A DNA stretch of 64,000 nucleotides from Hymenopus coronatus. Taxonomy: Eukaryota; Arthropoda; Insecta; Mantodea; Hymenopodidae. Shown here piece by piece: positions 36,048 to 47,969 of the stretch. Under the pieces are notes generated by a model. The model saw only the letters and a list, made by a program, of their open reading frames with translations, had not been told where the DNA came from and ran no database searches. Position 1 is the first letter of the stretch; every line of letters starts with the position of its first letter. The translations under genes were made by a program, and so were the position numbers. The DNA is taken from assembly GCA_030762935.1 (NCBI GenBank), contig CM060896.1:10678001-10742000 (forward strand), read 5' to 3'.

Positions 36048-36768
36048 CTTTCTCTACATGTACTATGTACATAGTGCATATAAAAGGCATTGTATTACAC
36101 TCAAAAATTCCAAACCGAGATTTCATCAGAGATATATGGTTTGAGACCATCTGAATCCAAAAAAAAGCATTTTTAGAAAAATGTGTGTGTTTGTGTGTGC
36201 ACTTTTGGACAGCAAAGCTCAAAAACGAAAAGACCATTAAATACCAAACTTGGTATTTAGGTTTGGTATCTTCCAAGGATGCAACACAAAGATTTTCTAG
36301 AAAATCCCCACACCACAAACTACCCTTTACATGGAACAATTTTCGAAAATTTTCATTTTCTAAAAAATGGCTCTAACAATTTTGATTAAAATCCTATATT
36401 ATAAAGATATCTGTATCCCAAATAAAATGTATATTTTTAATTTACTGGGAATAGCCTCTGAAGACCTCTTTATTCTGGATGAATTTTGCTTTACTGCTAA
36501 ATCGTAAGAGATAGACAAAAAAGATCATGTTGAAACAAACAATTTATTTCCTTTACGTTTTTGTTGTGGAGGTAAACCGTTGCCGAGATATTCCTTGTTA
36601 TTGGTTTCAACTCTAAAGTACTTATACAGGAGAAGTGATTTGCTTTGACAGTTGCATAACGATAGCCTAAAACATTTGACTATCACTTTAACATAGCGCA
36701 TTCCTTTAGTTGCTTTCTACTTATAACGAATTAAGTAATAAGAACATTCTGCTAATGTTTATCTCGGG
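36048..36768 (+). mobile_element. R1 repeat, forward, 3'-truncated
   Basis: Begins after TTTTTA (36042-36047) with CTTTCTCTACATGTACTATG and continues to TTCTGCTAATGTTTATCTCG, where a G/T-rich tract (36767-36818) and a Penelope piece follow. Confidence 0.88.
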
Positions 36769-36818
36769 TGGGTGGGGTGGGTGTGGGGGGTGGGGGTGGG
36801 TGTTTTTTTTTTTTTTTG
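36767..36818. repeat. GGTGGGTG / poly-T simple tract
   Basis: G-rich (GGGTGGGTGGGGTGGGTG-type) run followed by 16 T. It is where the R1 and Penelope texts meet. Confidence 0.85.
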
Positions 36819-36819
36819 T

Positions 36820-37080
36820 AATCTGATTGCTTATGGTATTTACATCAAGAAAGGGGAGCTTGCTATTGGATTGTGCTTCTCTTATAAATTTTACTGATGT
36901 ATCTTGTATTTTCAGTTGAACTGTTGCATCCTTCCCAAACTTATCTACTATGGTAATATTGTCATTTAAAAATAAACTTATTAAATAAACCCCCGAGTTT
37001 ACTAATAGCTCTCTTTCAAAATTGCAGTAGACAATTATTGCACATTTTATAAAAAATGCTGGTGTAAGTATCAAAATTTG
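36820..37080 (-). mobile_element. Penelope-like element fragment, RT region
   Basis: The minus strand reads VDKFGKDATVQLKIQDTSVK, then FIREAQSNSKLPFLDVNTIS. The last motif matches the LPFLDV-type block of Penelope RT (compare LAFLDLKI in the copy at 26200-27208). Nothing more of the element is present. Confidence 0.65.
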
Positions 37081-39418
37081 ACATTTGGTGTATTTACAAA
37101 TTTCAAATTAAAGTGTTCTCCTTTTGCATTTTTACTTTCTCAACACATGCCTTGAACATAGTGTATAGAGAAGGTATTGTACGAAAAATTCAATACTGAT
37201 ATTTTACCGGAAATACATGTTTTTGGTCCCCCTAAATCAAAAAACTATTTTTAGAAATAGATCAGTGTGTGCATGTGTGTGTCTGTGTAGTATAGCTCAA
37301 AAACAAAAATAACGTTAAATACCAAACTTGGTTTTTAAGTTTTGCTATCTTCCAAGGATACAACACAAAGATTTTCAAGAAAATGCCCCCACCCCCAACT
37401 ATGCTTTTCATGGAACTTTTTTCAAAAATGGCTCAAACGATTTTGATTAAAACTTACATACCTGAAAAATAAAATATATATCTTGAATTTTCTGGGAATA
37501 GCCTCTGAAGACTACTTTATTCTGGATGAATTTTACAGAATTTTGCATAACTGATAAACCATATAGACAAAGCTAACTTAACAGAAAACTTAGAGCTTGT
37601 TAATCAAATCAAATCAAGTTTATCATCATAGAATTTCTTATTACAGAAATATCGGCTTCGTCAGTTACAATATTACAGATACAAGTAAGTTATAGACTAG
37701 TAAGTACAGATTCATGAAAGTAAATATATGAGAAACTAAAAGTATAAGATATTTCTATTTACAATTAATTACAAAATCAAAGCATGGTTTTTAGGAGTTC
37801 AAAATATAACACAAATGCATAACAAAATTAAATAACTAAACAGTTTCCAGGTATTCATTTACAGAGTAATAACAACCCTTTATTAAAAATCTCTTTAATT
37901 CCTTCCTAAACACAGCCATGCTTGATAAGTTCTTAAAGGATGGGGGAAGTTTATTATACAATTTAATGCCATTATAGTGTGGAATTTTTTCATATGGGGT
38001 TCTTTTATGTGTAGCTTTGATTTACCCCTAGTATTATGATTATGAATTTCATCATTTGTAGCAAAACTATTTAATTGATCATGTGTAAATACCAGGTTTT
38101 CATAAAGGTAAACAGATGGAACTGTTAGAATATTTAAGTATTTAAAATAAAGTCCACTGCTTGTACTGCTGGAAAGGTTAAGCATTAATCGTATTGCCCT
38201 TTTTTGTATTATAAAAATTCTATTCCAGTTTGATTTTGCCCAGAACATTATACCATAGGATAGATGAGAGTAAAAGAAAGTGAAGTTTGATCACGTCAAG
38301 ATTAACTGATGATCTCAGAGTATATAATGCGAAACAGATTTGACTTAACTTTTTAGATAATGCATCAATGTGAATTCCCCAATCAAGATTATTATCAACC
38401 CAGACTCCAAGAAATTTGGTTTTATTAGAAAAGGTTACTAATTCATTCTCCACATAAACATCAGGAAAACTTATAGTTTTGTTAATTTTATGATGAAAGC
38501 CTACAGCAACGCTTTTGTTTTTATTAATAATAAGTCTGTTTTCATTTATTCCAATTAACTACATAATCAATTATCCCCTCGGTGTTAGTTTCCAGAAACT
38601 AGAATACTTGTATCATCAGCAAAAAGAGTACATTTAGAATTAGTGCATTGGTTTTCAACCAAATCATTAATATAAAATATAAACAACAAGGGACGCAATA
38701 TTGAACCCTGAGGAACTCCATATTTAATACTTTCTACATTTGAGTGAGTAGCTCTAATCTCCTTAGAACAGCTTTCTACATACTGAATTTCAGTTAGTTG
38801 CTTTCTGTTTTTCAGATAGGATTCAAACCATTTCAATGGTATCCCCTTATACCATAATTATAAAACTTGTGTAATAATATATCATGATCAACCAAGTCAA
38901 AAGCCTTTGATTGGTCAAGAAATATTTCCTCCCATGCACTGTTTCCCAGTGTCTAGATTTTTAAACACTTCTTCAATAATATTCTGTAATGCAGAATTTG
39001 TTGATTTCCCTTGCTGAAATCCAAACTGAATTTTTTATATAATATTATGTTTATTAAGAAATGATAACACTTTATTGTACACCACCTTGTCAATTATTTT
39101 AGAAAAAACTGATAAAATAGATATTGGCCTATAATTTTCACACTCTACTTTGGAACCTTTTTTAAATAAAGGCTTAATTTTTGAGATCTTTAAACTCTCA
39201 GGGAACATACCTTCACAAATTTATAATATGACAAAGTGGCTTAAACAGATGCACGACACAATTTTTAAGAAGCATATTGGAAAATTCATCAAGACCAATA
39301 GATCTTTTAGGTTTCATGCTTTTAATAACAGCAAGTACTTCTGCTTCTGTTATTGGTATAAAATATAAAGATTCCTGAATTTTATTATTTTGATTAATTT
39401 TATGGGGATTGCTATCTA

Positions 39419-40753
39419 CGAGGGCCGTTCAGAAAGTAGCCTCCGATCGGTCACAGTGCGGGTAGTGGGGGGAGTAGCGACGCCATCTGTGCATTCACGC
39501 ACTCAGCAGGTCAGTCGGCATCAAGCCGTGGTCGAGTGAAAGTCGTACCTGCGCTAGTTTAGTGTTTGTGGCCGTTTGAAATGTGTACTGCAATAGAAAA
39601 CCCCGCCAAATGTGAAGTGCGTGCTGTTATAAGGTTTTTTACAGCCAAAGGATATTCTGCAGCAGCTATTCATCGTGAGCTTTGTGCCGTGTACGGACCA
39701 AGAGTTATGAGTGAAGGAGTGGTCCGTGAATGGGTACGTTTATTTAAAAGTGGACGAGAAAACGTTCATGATGAAGAGAGGAGTGGTAGACCATCATTGG
39801 TCACGGACGAACTCGTTCAGACAGTTGATGCAAAAGTTCGTGAAAACCGACGTTTCACAATGTCGGAGTTGTCTACTGATTTTCCACAGATTTCTAAGAC
39901 TCTCTTGTACGAGATAGTGACAGCAAGATTGGGTTACCGTAAGTTCTGTGCACGATGGGTGCCCAAAATTCTTACCGACCACCACAAAACTCAAAGAATG
40001 GCCTCTGCATTAGACTTTCTGTCACGTTATGAGGCCGAAGGTGAACCATTGTTAAACAGAATCGTGACCGGGGACGAAACCTGGATTAAGTACGTGAACC
40101 CTGAGGCAAAAGAACAATCAAAGATGTGGGCACATTCAAATTCGCCTACCAAACCAATAAAAGCCCGGCAAGATTTTTCTGCCCGAAAATTGATGGCAAC
40201 AGTGTTTTGGGATGCAAAAGGGGTGTTGTTGGTTGAATACATGGAACGTGGGACGACCATTAATCAAGACGTGTACTGTGAAACACTAAAACAATTACGA
40301 CGGGCTATACAGAACAAACGCCGTGGTTTGCTGACTTCCGGTATCGTTTTTTTGCACGATAACGCCCGTCCTCACTCTGCTCGCAGAACAACAGTCCTTC
40401 TTGAGTCCTTCAAGTGGGACATGGTCAACCATCCACCTTACAGCCCAGATCTGGCACCAAGCGATTATCACCTCTTCATGCATATGAAGAAATGGCTCGG
40501 GTCCCAGCGGTTTGATGACGACGAAGAGCTCAAAGATGCGGTCACAGGCTGGCTCCAGGCACAAGCGGGTGATTTTTATGCAGAAGGAATTTCAAAGCTT
40601 GTGAACAGATACAATAAGTGCCTCAATCGTTATGGAAACTATGTAGAAAAATAGTGCAAAGATGTAGTTGTAAGATGTATATATTAAAATATTTTTATTT
40701 AACTTGGTGAATTTCTTGCAATCAACCGGAGGCTACTTTCTGAACGGCCCTCG
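39419..40753 (+). mobile_element. Mariner element, apparently complete
   Basis: The 1335-bp element carries perfect inverted ends of at least 27 bp (39419-39445 and 40727-40753, beginning CGAGGGCCGTTCAGAAAG) and is flanked by TA at 39417-39418 and 40754-40755. The transposase is uninterrupted (39581-40654). The ends still match perfectly, so it is young compared with the LINE it sits in. Its TIRs resemble the decayed mariner end at 8739-8759. Confidence 0.96.
39581..40654 (+). CDS. Mariner transposase, intact, DD34D
   Basis: A 357-residue reading frame, near the usual 345-360 for mariner. Start chosen at MCTAIENPAKCEV, because the family start is normally a few residues before this; an in-frame upstream ATG (39566 on) would add five residues. 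N-terminal helix-turn-helix halves are at about residues 10-60 and 65-115 (with SGRPSLV between them). Catalytic residues: first Asp in VTGDETWIKYV, second in FLHDNARPHSA, third in YSPDLAPSDYHLF. Counting gives 34 residues between the second and third Asp, as in the D,D34D mariner group. It ends NRYGNYVEK. All catalytic residues are in place, so the protein may be active; that is inference. Confidence 0.96.
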   Translation: MCTAIENPAKCEVRAVIRFFTAKGYSAAAIHRELCAVYGPRVMSEGVVREWVRLFKSGRENVHDEERSGRPSLVTDELVQTVDAKVRENRRFTMSELSTDFPQISKTLLYEIVTARLGYRKFCARWVPKILTDHHKTQRMASALDFLSRYEAEGEPLLNRIVTGDETWIKYVNPEAKEQSKMWAHSNSPTKPIKARQDFSARKLMATVFWDAKGVLLVEYMERGTTINQDVYCETLKQLRRAIQNKRRGLLTSGIVFLHDNARPHSARRTTVLLESFKWDMVNHPPYSPDLAPSDYHLFMHMKKWLGSQRFDDDEELKDAVTGWLQAQAGDFYAEGISKLVNRYNKCLNRYGNYVEK

Positions 40754-41235
40754 TATATTTATCCTCTTTTTGATATTACTGGCAATGATTGAAAAAAATT
40801 GATTGAATTCATGAGCTACCATTTTAGGGTTAGATACCAGCCTACCATTTATATTTATACTAACGTCCATATCGTTTCTTTTATTTTCTACAATTTCCTT
40901 TTTTATGATATTCCATATGGATTTTGATGTATTTATAGAATGTTTATCAAGTTACCATTATAATGTTTTTTGGCCATCTTGACTACTCTGTTGTATATTT
41001 TTTTTATAATTTGTATAATACTGTTTAGTATCATCAGAGACATGTTTTTTTTTAATTAGTCTGCTTAAGAAATGGAGCCTTTCGCTCGTTACCCGAATAC
41101 CCTTAGTTACCCATTTTGCTTTATTGCAATTTTTATCTTTCAAGACTTTAACAGGCATGGCTATGTTCAAATTGAAAGTAAGAGTCTTATTAAACTCTTC
41201 GTAACAGGCAACCACATCACTTTGGCAACAATATA

Positions 41236-42582
41236 CAGGGTGTATATAAATGAATATCAGGGTTTTAACTCTTTATAATATTTATTACATTCAACTTACA
41301 GTTATGAATGATATGTCAAATGAAAAAGCAACTCAAACAGTTTTACCAAGAAGCTTATAAATGTTCAATGTGACTACCCTTTGTCACACGGCACACATCA
41401 AGTCTATAGCAGAGTTCTTCCCAAACGTTGATAAGTGTGTATTCAGTAATTGTAGGAACAGCTGCTTCAATCCGGTTTCTTAATTCAGGGAGGTCAGCTG
41501 GTAGCGGAGGCACGTACACACGATCCTTGATGAAGCCCCAAAGGTAAAAATCGCATGGCGATAGGTGAGGAGAACGTGGAGGCCATGCATAGCAAGCCCT
41601 GTCATTGGGGCCCTTGCGGCCTATCCAGCGCTTGGGTATAGTGACGTTCAACCAATCGCGTACTTCGTTATGCCAGTGAGGTGGCTCACCATCCTGCTGG
41701 AAAATGAAGTTTTCTGGCTCATTTTCTTCCAACTGAGGGAAGAGGCATTGTTCTAGTGTATCAAGGTAAGAAGTGCCAGTTACAGTAGGTGCACCAAAAA
41801 CGAAAGACCCATAAACTTTTCGCCAGGATACGGCAAAAAAAACATTCACTTTAGGGGAATCTCGTTGCATTTGTACCATCTCGTGAGGATTTTCTGAGCC
41901 CCAGATGCGCACATTATGAGTGTTAACATGTCCACTAAGGTGAAAGGTTGATTCATCACTGAAGACAACACGATCCACAAAATCGTCATGAAACAACATG
42001 TCATTTGAGAATTTGGCACTTAATCCATGTTCTGTCGGCTTTAGAGCCTGTAATAACTGTAAACGGTAAGGATGTAGCTGTAAACGTTTTCTTACAGCTT
42101 TCCAAACAGTCGACACAGGAATGTTTAATTCACGACTAGCCTTCCGGACTAATTACTTTGGGCTACGAGTGAACGACTCTCTCACTCGCTCAACAGTCTC
42201 TTCACTTACTCCTGGTCGTCCCGTGCTGTTCCCTTTACAAAGGCAGCCGGTATCTTCAAACTGATTATACCATCTACAAATGTTTTTATCACTAGGAGGA
42301 TCACAACCGAACTTACTAGGGAATGCACGTTGCACAGTAACTACAGATTCGGTCTTTGCTAACTGCAAAATACAAAACGCTTTCTGTTTACTAGTAGCCA
42401 TCTTTGCTACTACCACTGTTTAGCGGATTGCGGCAGAAACATTGCACGCACATGCGCACTTGTGCCAACAAACAAAACTGCTTGAGTTGCTTTTTCATTT
42501 GACATTTCATTTATAACTGTAAGTTGAATGTAATACATATTATGAAGAGTTAAAACCCCGATATTCATTTATGTACACCCTG
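41236..42582 (-). mobile_element. Tc1/mariner-type element with about 105-bp TIRs
   Basis: Left TIR 41236-41343 (CAGGGTGTATATAAATGAAT, with ACTCTTTATAATATTTATTA) and right TIR 42475-42582 agree over about 105 bp with few differences. It is flanked by TA at 41234-41235 and 42583-42584. It encodes one transposase on the minus strand. It sits in the linker region of the LINE ORF2. The TIRs are much longer than those of the mariner next to it. Confidence 0.92.
41355..42401 (-). pseudogene. Tc1/mariner-superfamily transposase with one premature stop
   Basis: Starts MATSKQKAFCILQLAKTESV, an HTH of the DUF4817 type, with STGRPGVSEETVERV next. Then a TAA (about 42153) interrupts the frame between RESFTRSPK and LVRKASRELN; reading continues in the same frame without shift. 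Catalytic residues: first Asp in VVFSDESTFHLSG, second in FIFQQDGEPPHWH, third in SPHLSPCDFYLWG. Counting gives 46 residues between the second and third Asp, longer than DD34D or DD41D, because of an insert after RWIGRKGP (NDRACYA). It ends VTKGSHIEHL. Length about 348 codons. Only the nonsense codon prevents a full product. Confidence 0.88.
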
Positions 42583-43329
42583 TACATCCCCCCCCCCCCC
42601 CCGTTTTCTTTAGAAAGTAAGTAATTAAAATGACCAATATTCTCCTCACTGTAAACTCTACACTTTTTAAATGATATCTGACTACATTTATCTGGTATAT
42701 TATTGGATGTCTCAAAGTTGTCAATTTCAAATTTGAAATTATTAGTATTCAGGATACACTGATCTATAGCACTCACAGACCCGTGAGCTACTCTGGTACG
42801 TAAATTAATAACTGCTTCTCTGTGTGGAGTAAGTCTGTGATCTGACTTTTACCTCGACTTTCTGTAGGTCCCCTACAATAATTACATTTCTTTCCCTCTA
42901 TAAAAGTGATTTAAAATGATATCTAACTTTCTAATAAACTTAGGTCACTACTGGGATTTCTATACACAAACTACTATAACTTTAGAATTACACAATTCCA
43001 AAGTGTTCATCACACATTAAATTATCAAAAGTTGATATCCTTTTAGCCAAGACATTTTCTTTTACAAAAATACAAGAACCTCCATTGTTTTTAGTTTTTC
43101 TGCAGTAATAGCTTTCCCTTATATAGCCCTGAAAATTTAATAATTCAATTTTGTTTTCTTTTAACCAATGTTCAGTATGTGTTATATCAATACCCAGTAA
43201 TTTATTATTTAACAAAACTTAGTCAGTTGGTGTGCTTATTTATAATGCTCTGTACATTTTGAGGGAAGATTGACAAGGAATTAGGCATACAATGTTTTTA
43301 GTTGCTTGAACATCCACCACATTACCTAT

Positions 43330-44269
43330 CAGTACTGATGAGATGACATTAACTAACAACTGTCCAAATTTGGCTGATCCAGTGCGGTTGAGATGTATGC
43401 CATCTCATCATACAACCATGAATTACCATCTACAAGCAGGCAATCTTTCGAGGAACACAGCCATTCTGTTGCTGTTAATATCCCGCCTACAAAGTACACC
43501 ACTTTTTATTATTTTAGTCACCAAGCTAGTTGCTTCATCAAGAATTTCTCTGTCACTCACCCCACGTCTGATGTTATTGGTGCCCGCATTTATCAGTACC
43601 ACATCCGGATGATCTTTTAGATTCATATCTTCCATTTTCTCCTGCACTTCGTTCAGTTTTATTCCTGGAAGGCAACATGTTTCATAACCTCTTCCTTTAA
43701 GAATTTCAAAATGGAGTCACCCACAACTAACACACGCTTTTTATCTACACTGGCGCTAGGAATACATTGTGTAGCATTTTGATTGTTGTTTTCATTTATT
43801 GCCTCATTTTCTTCACTTACCATTTCGTTTTCTGTAAGAACCTCAAACTTGTTTTTGCTTGGAAAATCTACTTGACATTTCTGAATTTCACATCTCCGTG
43901 GTCCTTTCGTCTCAGTGGAGTATGAGGAATTAGTATTCACTTTGTTAAGCTTATTTTTCAGATCTACATTTTCCGATTCTGACTGACTAATTTCTGTTTG
44001 CGCATTAAGAAGGTCTCTCGTGAGCAAATTGATCTCCATGTGAAGCGACGCTATTATTTCTTCTCCCGCGACTTATCCACTGTTTGATCACCAGCTGATT
44101 TGAGAACGGCATTTTCAATGTATTCCTTTCCGCCATCTTTATTTCTACTTCTTACTTGATCCATCTCAGTCACGATGAGCACTTCTGTTTCGACATTTTC
44201 ACTTTTTTTCTCATTATTAACTTCAAAAAGTTGTTTACCAGAGCGTGTCACTACCCCAACCATTGCCAT
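43330..44269 (-). pseudogene. LINE ORF1 with SGNH/GDSL hydrolase domain
   Basis: It starts MAMVGVVTRSGKQLFEV, runs through a Glu/Lys/Asn-rich coiled-coil-like part (INLLTRDLLNAQTEISQSES), then the SGNH blocks: VLVVGDSILKFL (nucleophile Ser in GDS), DVVLINAGTNNIRRG (Gly and Asn) and DGIHLNRTGSAKFGQLL (Asp and His). All four SGNH blocks are visible, although two frameshifts break the frame (near 44050 and 43655) and a stop follows the Asn block. ORF1 esterases of this type are known in some CR1/L2-like elements. Their enzymatic role is not settled. Confidence 0.82.
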
Positions 44270-44600
44270 CTTGCATTACACACAATCATGTTATGTACAT
44301 TTTTTTCGGGGAGTTGATCATTTTTGAGATATTCCTTGTTATTGGTTTCAGTTTTAAAATACTTATACTTTCTTATACAGGAATTTGTCAAGTCCTGTCC
44401 ATACAAACAGGAATTTTAGTCACAAGCGACCACTTTAACTTATGGTACTCTCTTATTTCACTTCTACTTACAAGGAAGCAAGTAATAAGACTATTTGTGC
44501 TAACTTTTTCTCGATTAGCATGAAGTAAATAGAAGCATAAACTTTTTAACAATAATTTGTTGCAGAGAAGTAGAGAAAGTCATATGAATGGAACAAACCA

Positions 44601-44908
44601 TATTTTTTCTTTTAATCTGTTATAATCCAATAATCTTTGCTAATTCCTACAAGTAGTGGTTATTATTTGGTGTTTCTGCTGTGTCCACAGTCATCTACTG
44701 GAGCATTGAGCTAAATGTGGCAACTCTGTTGGCTGGAATTCGAATCACTAACCAAAGACACACAAGTAAATAACTACTCAGCATCATTTATCTTCATCAT
44801 GAAAATATGTTCTCAAATAAAAGCCAGTAAAGGACATTCAAATGTTTGGAATATTACTTGGAAGTGTAACTTTGATATTTCAACAAGAATTGGCCATGTC
44901 AGCAAATA
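44601..44908. other. Intron g/h, unassigned
   Basis: Nothing recognised between the R1 end and the pogo-like element. Confidence 0.4.
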
Positions 44909-45716
44909 CAGTATACTCTCGATTATTCAGATTAATGTGGGGAAGAAGCACGAATAATCAAAAAACGCAAATGATTAAGAGACCTGTAGTTTAATGCTTT
45001 TGAGGTACAATATACATATGTAAATAGGAAATTATGTTTAAAAGCTTTTTCAACAAGCATTCTAACTTCAAAAGCTTATCCTACTTCTATTCCTGTTAAT
45101 TTCTTAAAATGCCCATGATGTTTGTCTGCTTCTGAGAGGAGTTGACATTTTTTCGCTCAGCACTTTGAACTTTTCTTACTTTGTGAGTCCCGTTACATTG
45201 TTTGAACCTGGTTAGCCAACCAAATAAGCATTAAATCCTCCCTCTAACCCTAAAGCTTCATGAAAAAATGTGGCCTTTTTGACACACATCAGGCTGAAAC
45301 AATGTAAAACAGCAGCTTTAAAGTCATTGAATGTAGGTCTCTTCGTGCTTTTAGAATCGCAGTTCCTGATAAAATCCAGCATTTTCTGCGTACCTATTGC
45401 TTTTAATGTCCTGAACAGTTTGCATTCCAATCCCATAATCAGCACTTAGCTCTGTAACAGTTTCCCCCTTCTCAAATCTTTAATTAAATCTTATTTTTGT
45501 TTTAATGTCAATACATGTTTTTTTCATTCTCTGTCATCTCTTTTACAAATTTCTTTTAACTTGCATTGTTACTTACACGCTAATTAACATCAGAAAAACT
45601 GAACTTGTTTTTAATTTACATGGAACAGCAGAACATTAGAATTAAAACGGTACTCTATTGTTCACGTAGTGGATCCTTTATTGCTGTCCTAAAGAAAAAC
45701 AATCTACATTTTATTT

Positions 45717-45783
<67 letters not shown>

Positions 45784-45822
45784 TTTGCCAGATAACCCAC
45801 ACATGAATAATCGGGAGTATAA
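44909..45822 (-). mobile_element. Pogo/Tigger-like element, decayed transposase
   Basis: Left end TA|CAGTATACTCTCGATTATTC and right end GAATAATCGGGAGTATA. Minus-strand text near 45212-45445 gives FIRNCDSKST and ATFFHEALGLEGGFNAYLV, the N-terminal DNA-binding region of Tigger/jerky-type transposases. The DDE domain is absent. A (TA)n run at 45721-45767 and a T run lie near the right end. Confidence 0.75.
45721..45785. repeat. (TA)n and poly-T tract
   Basis: About 23 units of TA followed by about 20 T. Confidence 0.95.
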
Positions 45823-46739
<917 letters not shown>

Positions 46740-46860
46740 TACTTCCAGACTCTGTGGGGAATAGGGAATAATTCTGGTTAAAGAAAAATTCCCTGCCCCT
46801 GCCGGAAATCGATCCCGGGACGACCACGGAGGCAGTTCAGTACAATATTGTTTAACCCTA
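46740..46860 (-). mobile_element. SINE-E fragment, tRNA-derived
   Basis: On the minus strand CCGTGGTCGTCCCGGGATCG and GGGATCGATTTCCGGCAGGG contain a B-box-like GGATCGATTTCC. The A-box part is cut off at the right. Confidence 0.5.
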
Positions 46861-47049
46861 CAGTTAACAAACTTCTCTTAATCTCAATTTAAATGCCAAT
46901 ACCCCAGCAGTAGAAGCTATAACAATGTAAATAAACAAGAGAAAGCTGAAGATCAATCACGTGGATTGCGAAAATAGTCCTTGATTTGAGTTCATTCATA
47001 AAAATATTGAAGCTTTCTTGCAAATTATTAATTATTATATTAATATTTG

Positions 47050-47580
47050 TGTTAAATCAAAAGAATTTGAGTTGGTTTTTGTAACACAAACATCTTAGTA
47101 ATTATCGGGAATGCTTGTTCCCATTTTCAACCCTTAAGTCCAACTAAATGTTGCTTCGTTGAGGGTGGTGGTGTATCACTTGTGGATGCATCTGGTACTG
47201 GATCTATGAACTTCCAACGTTGCTGTGTGGTGGTACAGCATTCAGAAACTGCTATGCAAAAAATTAAAAGATCCTATCCCAAGAAAAGGAACCATATCAT
47301 GAATTTTTATTTATCGCCATACGGCAACCTCTAGAAGTTCATAGATCCAGCACCAGATACCTCCACAAGTGATTCACCACCACTCTCATCATTGACCCAA
47401 CAAGCAAGATTGAGTTGGAATTAAAAGTTGAAAATGGGAGCAAGTGTTCCCGAAACCATTCCCAGTAGGTAATTACTAACTGATGTTTGTGTTACAAAAA
47501 CTGACTCAAATTCTTTTGATCTAATTTTGATCACATCACTGTTACAAGCTTCTTTGCATATTTGCAAGAATTCAAATACT
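47050..47580. mobile_element. R3 foldback element, copy 2
   Basis: Same arms as copy 1: CAAAAGAATTTGAGTTGG, TCCCATTTTCAACCCTTAAG and CTGGATCTATGAACTTCCAA on the left, inverses on the right. After the right arm comes the one-sided tail GATCACATCACTGTTACAAG. TSD not clear here. Confidence 0.85.
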
Positions 47581-47694
47581 TGCGACAACAATTTTAATGA
47601 AAGTGTGTTTTGGAACAGTGGTATGTATGAATAGAATATTTCTGAGTTGGGTGTTTTTGTAACACTTCCTATAGTTCTTCCAGACCAGTTTCAA

Positions 47695-47870
47695 AGCCAT
47701 GTGGGCTTCATTGTCGTTGGTTTCCAACTCTTGATATTTTGGATAAGTAGAGTCAGACTCAAAAATTCAGTGCCATAGCCAGGATTTGAACCACGGATCT
47801 CTTGGTCTCTAGCCGATTGCTCTGCCACTGAGCTACCATGGCAACATGCTGATATAACATTGAATTTCTC
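47695..47870 (-). mobile_element. SINE-D, tRNA-like cloverleaf still visible
   Basis: On the minus strand the text folds as a tRNA: acceptor TGCCATG against TATGGCA, D arm GCTCAGTGGCAGAGC, anticodon loop CTAGAGA, then TGGTTCAAATCCTGG. Two mismatches in the T stem and a SINE body (CACTGAATTTTTGAGTCTG) after it point to a SINE, not a functional tRNA gene. Confidence 0.8.
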
Positions 47871-47969
47871 AACTGACTTGCATGTTTCCCGGTAAACCAC
47901 AAGGTGATCTCAAATTATTTTGAGATGACAGCCCCAATGGCGACTTACAATGTTGTAAATACTTAAGTC

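Larger units (their letters stand above)
37895..43300 (-). pseudogene. LINE ORF2: AP endonuclease and reverse transcriptase, broken
   Basis: Blocks in order on the minus strand: GIDITHTEHWLKENKIE and YCRKTKNNGGSCIFVKENV (part of the AP-type endonuclease; the N-terminal block is missing), SAIDQCILNTNN and RVYSEENIGHFNYLLSKEN (linker), NPKMVAHEFNQFFSIIA, then RT: NYRPISILSVFSKI, FGFQQGKSTNSALQNI, YGVPQGSILRPLLFIFYIND, LFADDTSILV (catalytic YADD-type, here FADD), KFLGVWVDNNLDW and a tail with NHNTRGKSKLHI. This order is that of CR1/Jockey-group LINEs. It is broken by two transposons, by frameshifts and by deletion of the endonuclease start. Confidence 0.88.
37600..44280 (-). mobile_element. CR1/Jockey-like LINE with SGNH-hydrolase ORF1, damaged
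   Basis: A near-full-length LINE on the minus strand: ORF1 (43330-44269) with coiled-coil-like and SGNH domains, ORF2 (37895-43300) with endonuclease and reverse transcriptase, and a 3' tail of TTGAT repeats at 37602-37618. Total span 6.7 kb including two inserted TIR elements (39419-40753 and 41236-42582). It is inserted into an R1 copy. Frameshifts and deletions make it inactive. Confidence 0.88.
37135..44600 (+). mobile_element. R1 repeat, forward, split by a LINE
   Basis: Left part 37135-37599 (CTTTCTCAACACATGCCTTG to AGAGCTTGTTAA) and right part 44281-44600 (ACACAATCATGTTATGTACA, GGAGTTGATCATTTTTGAGA, TAGAGAAAGTCATATGAATG) are contiguous in other R1 copies. The LINE at 37600-44280 splits them. 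Confidence 0.85.

Noticed and set aside
37140..37600. LTR of a retrovirus-like element flanking the LINE
   Set aside because: The text is the R1 repeat, which occurs in many unrelated places in the window.
44909..45822. Active pogo/Tigger element
   Set aside because: The DDE catalytic domain is missing and the N-terminal text is frameshifted.
47695..47870. Functional tRNA gene on the minus strand
   Set aside because: The acceptor and D arms fold, but the T stem has two mismatches, the anticodon stem is weak, and a SINE body follows directly.
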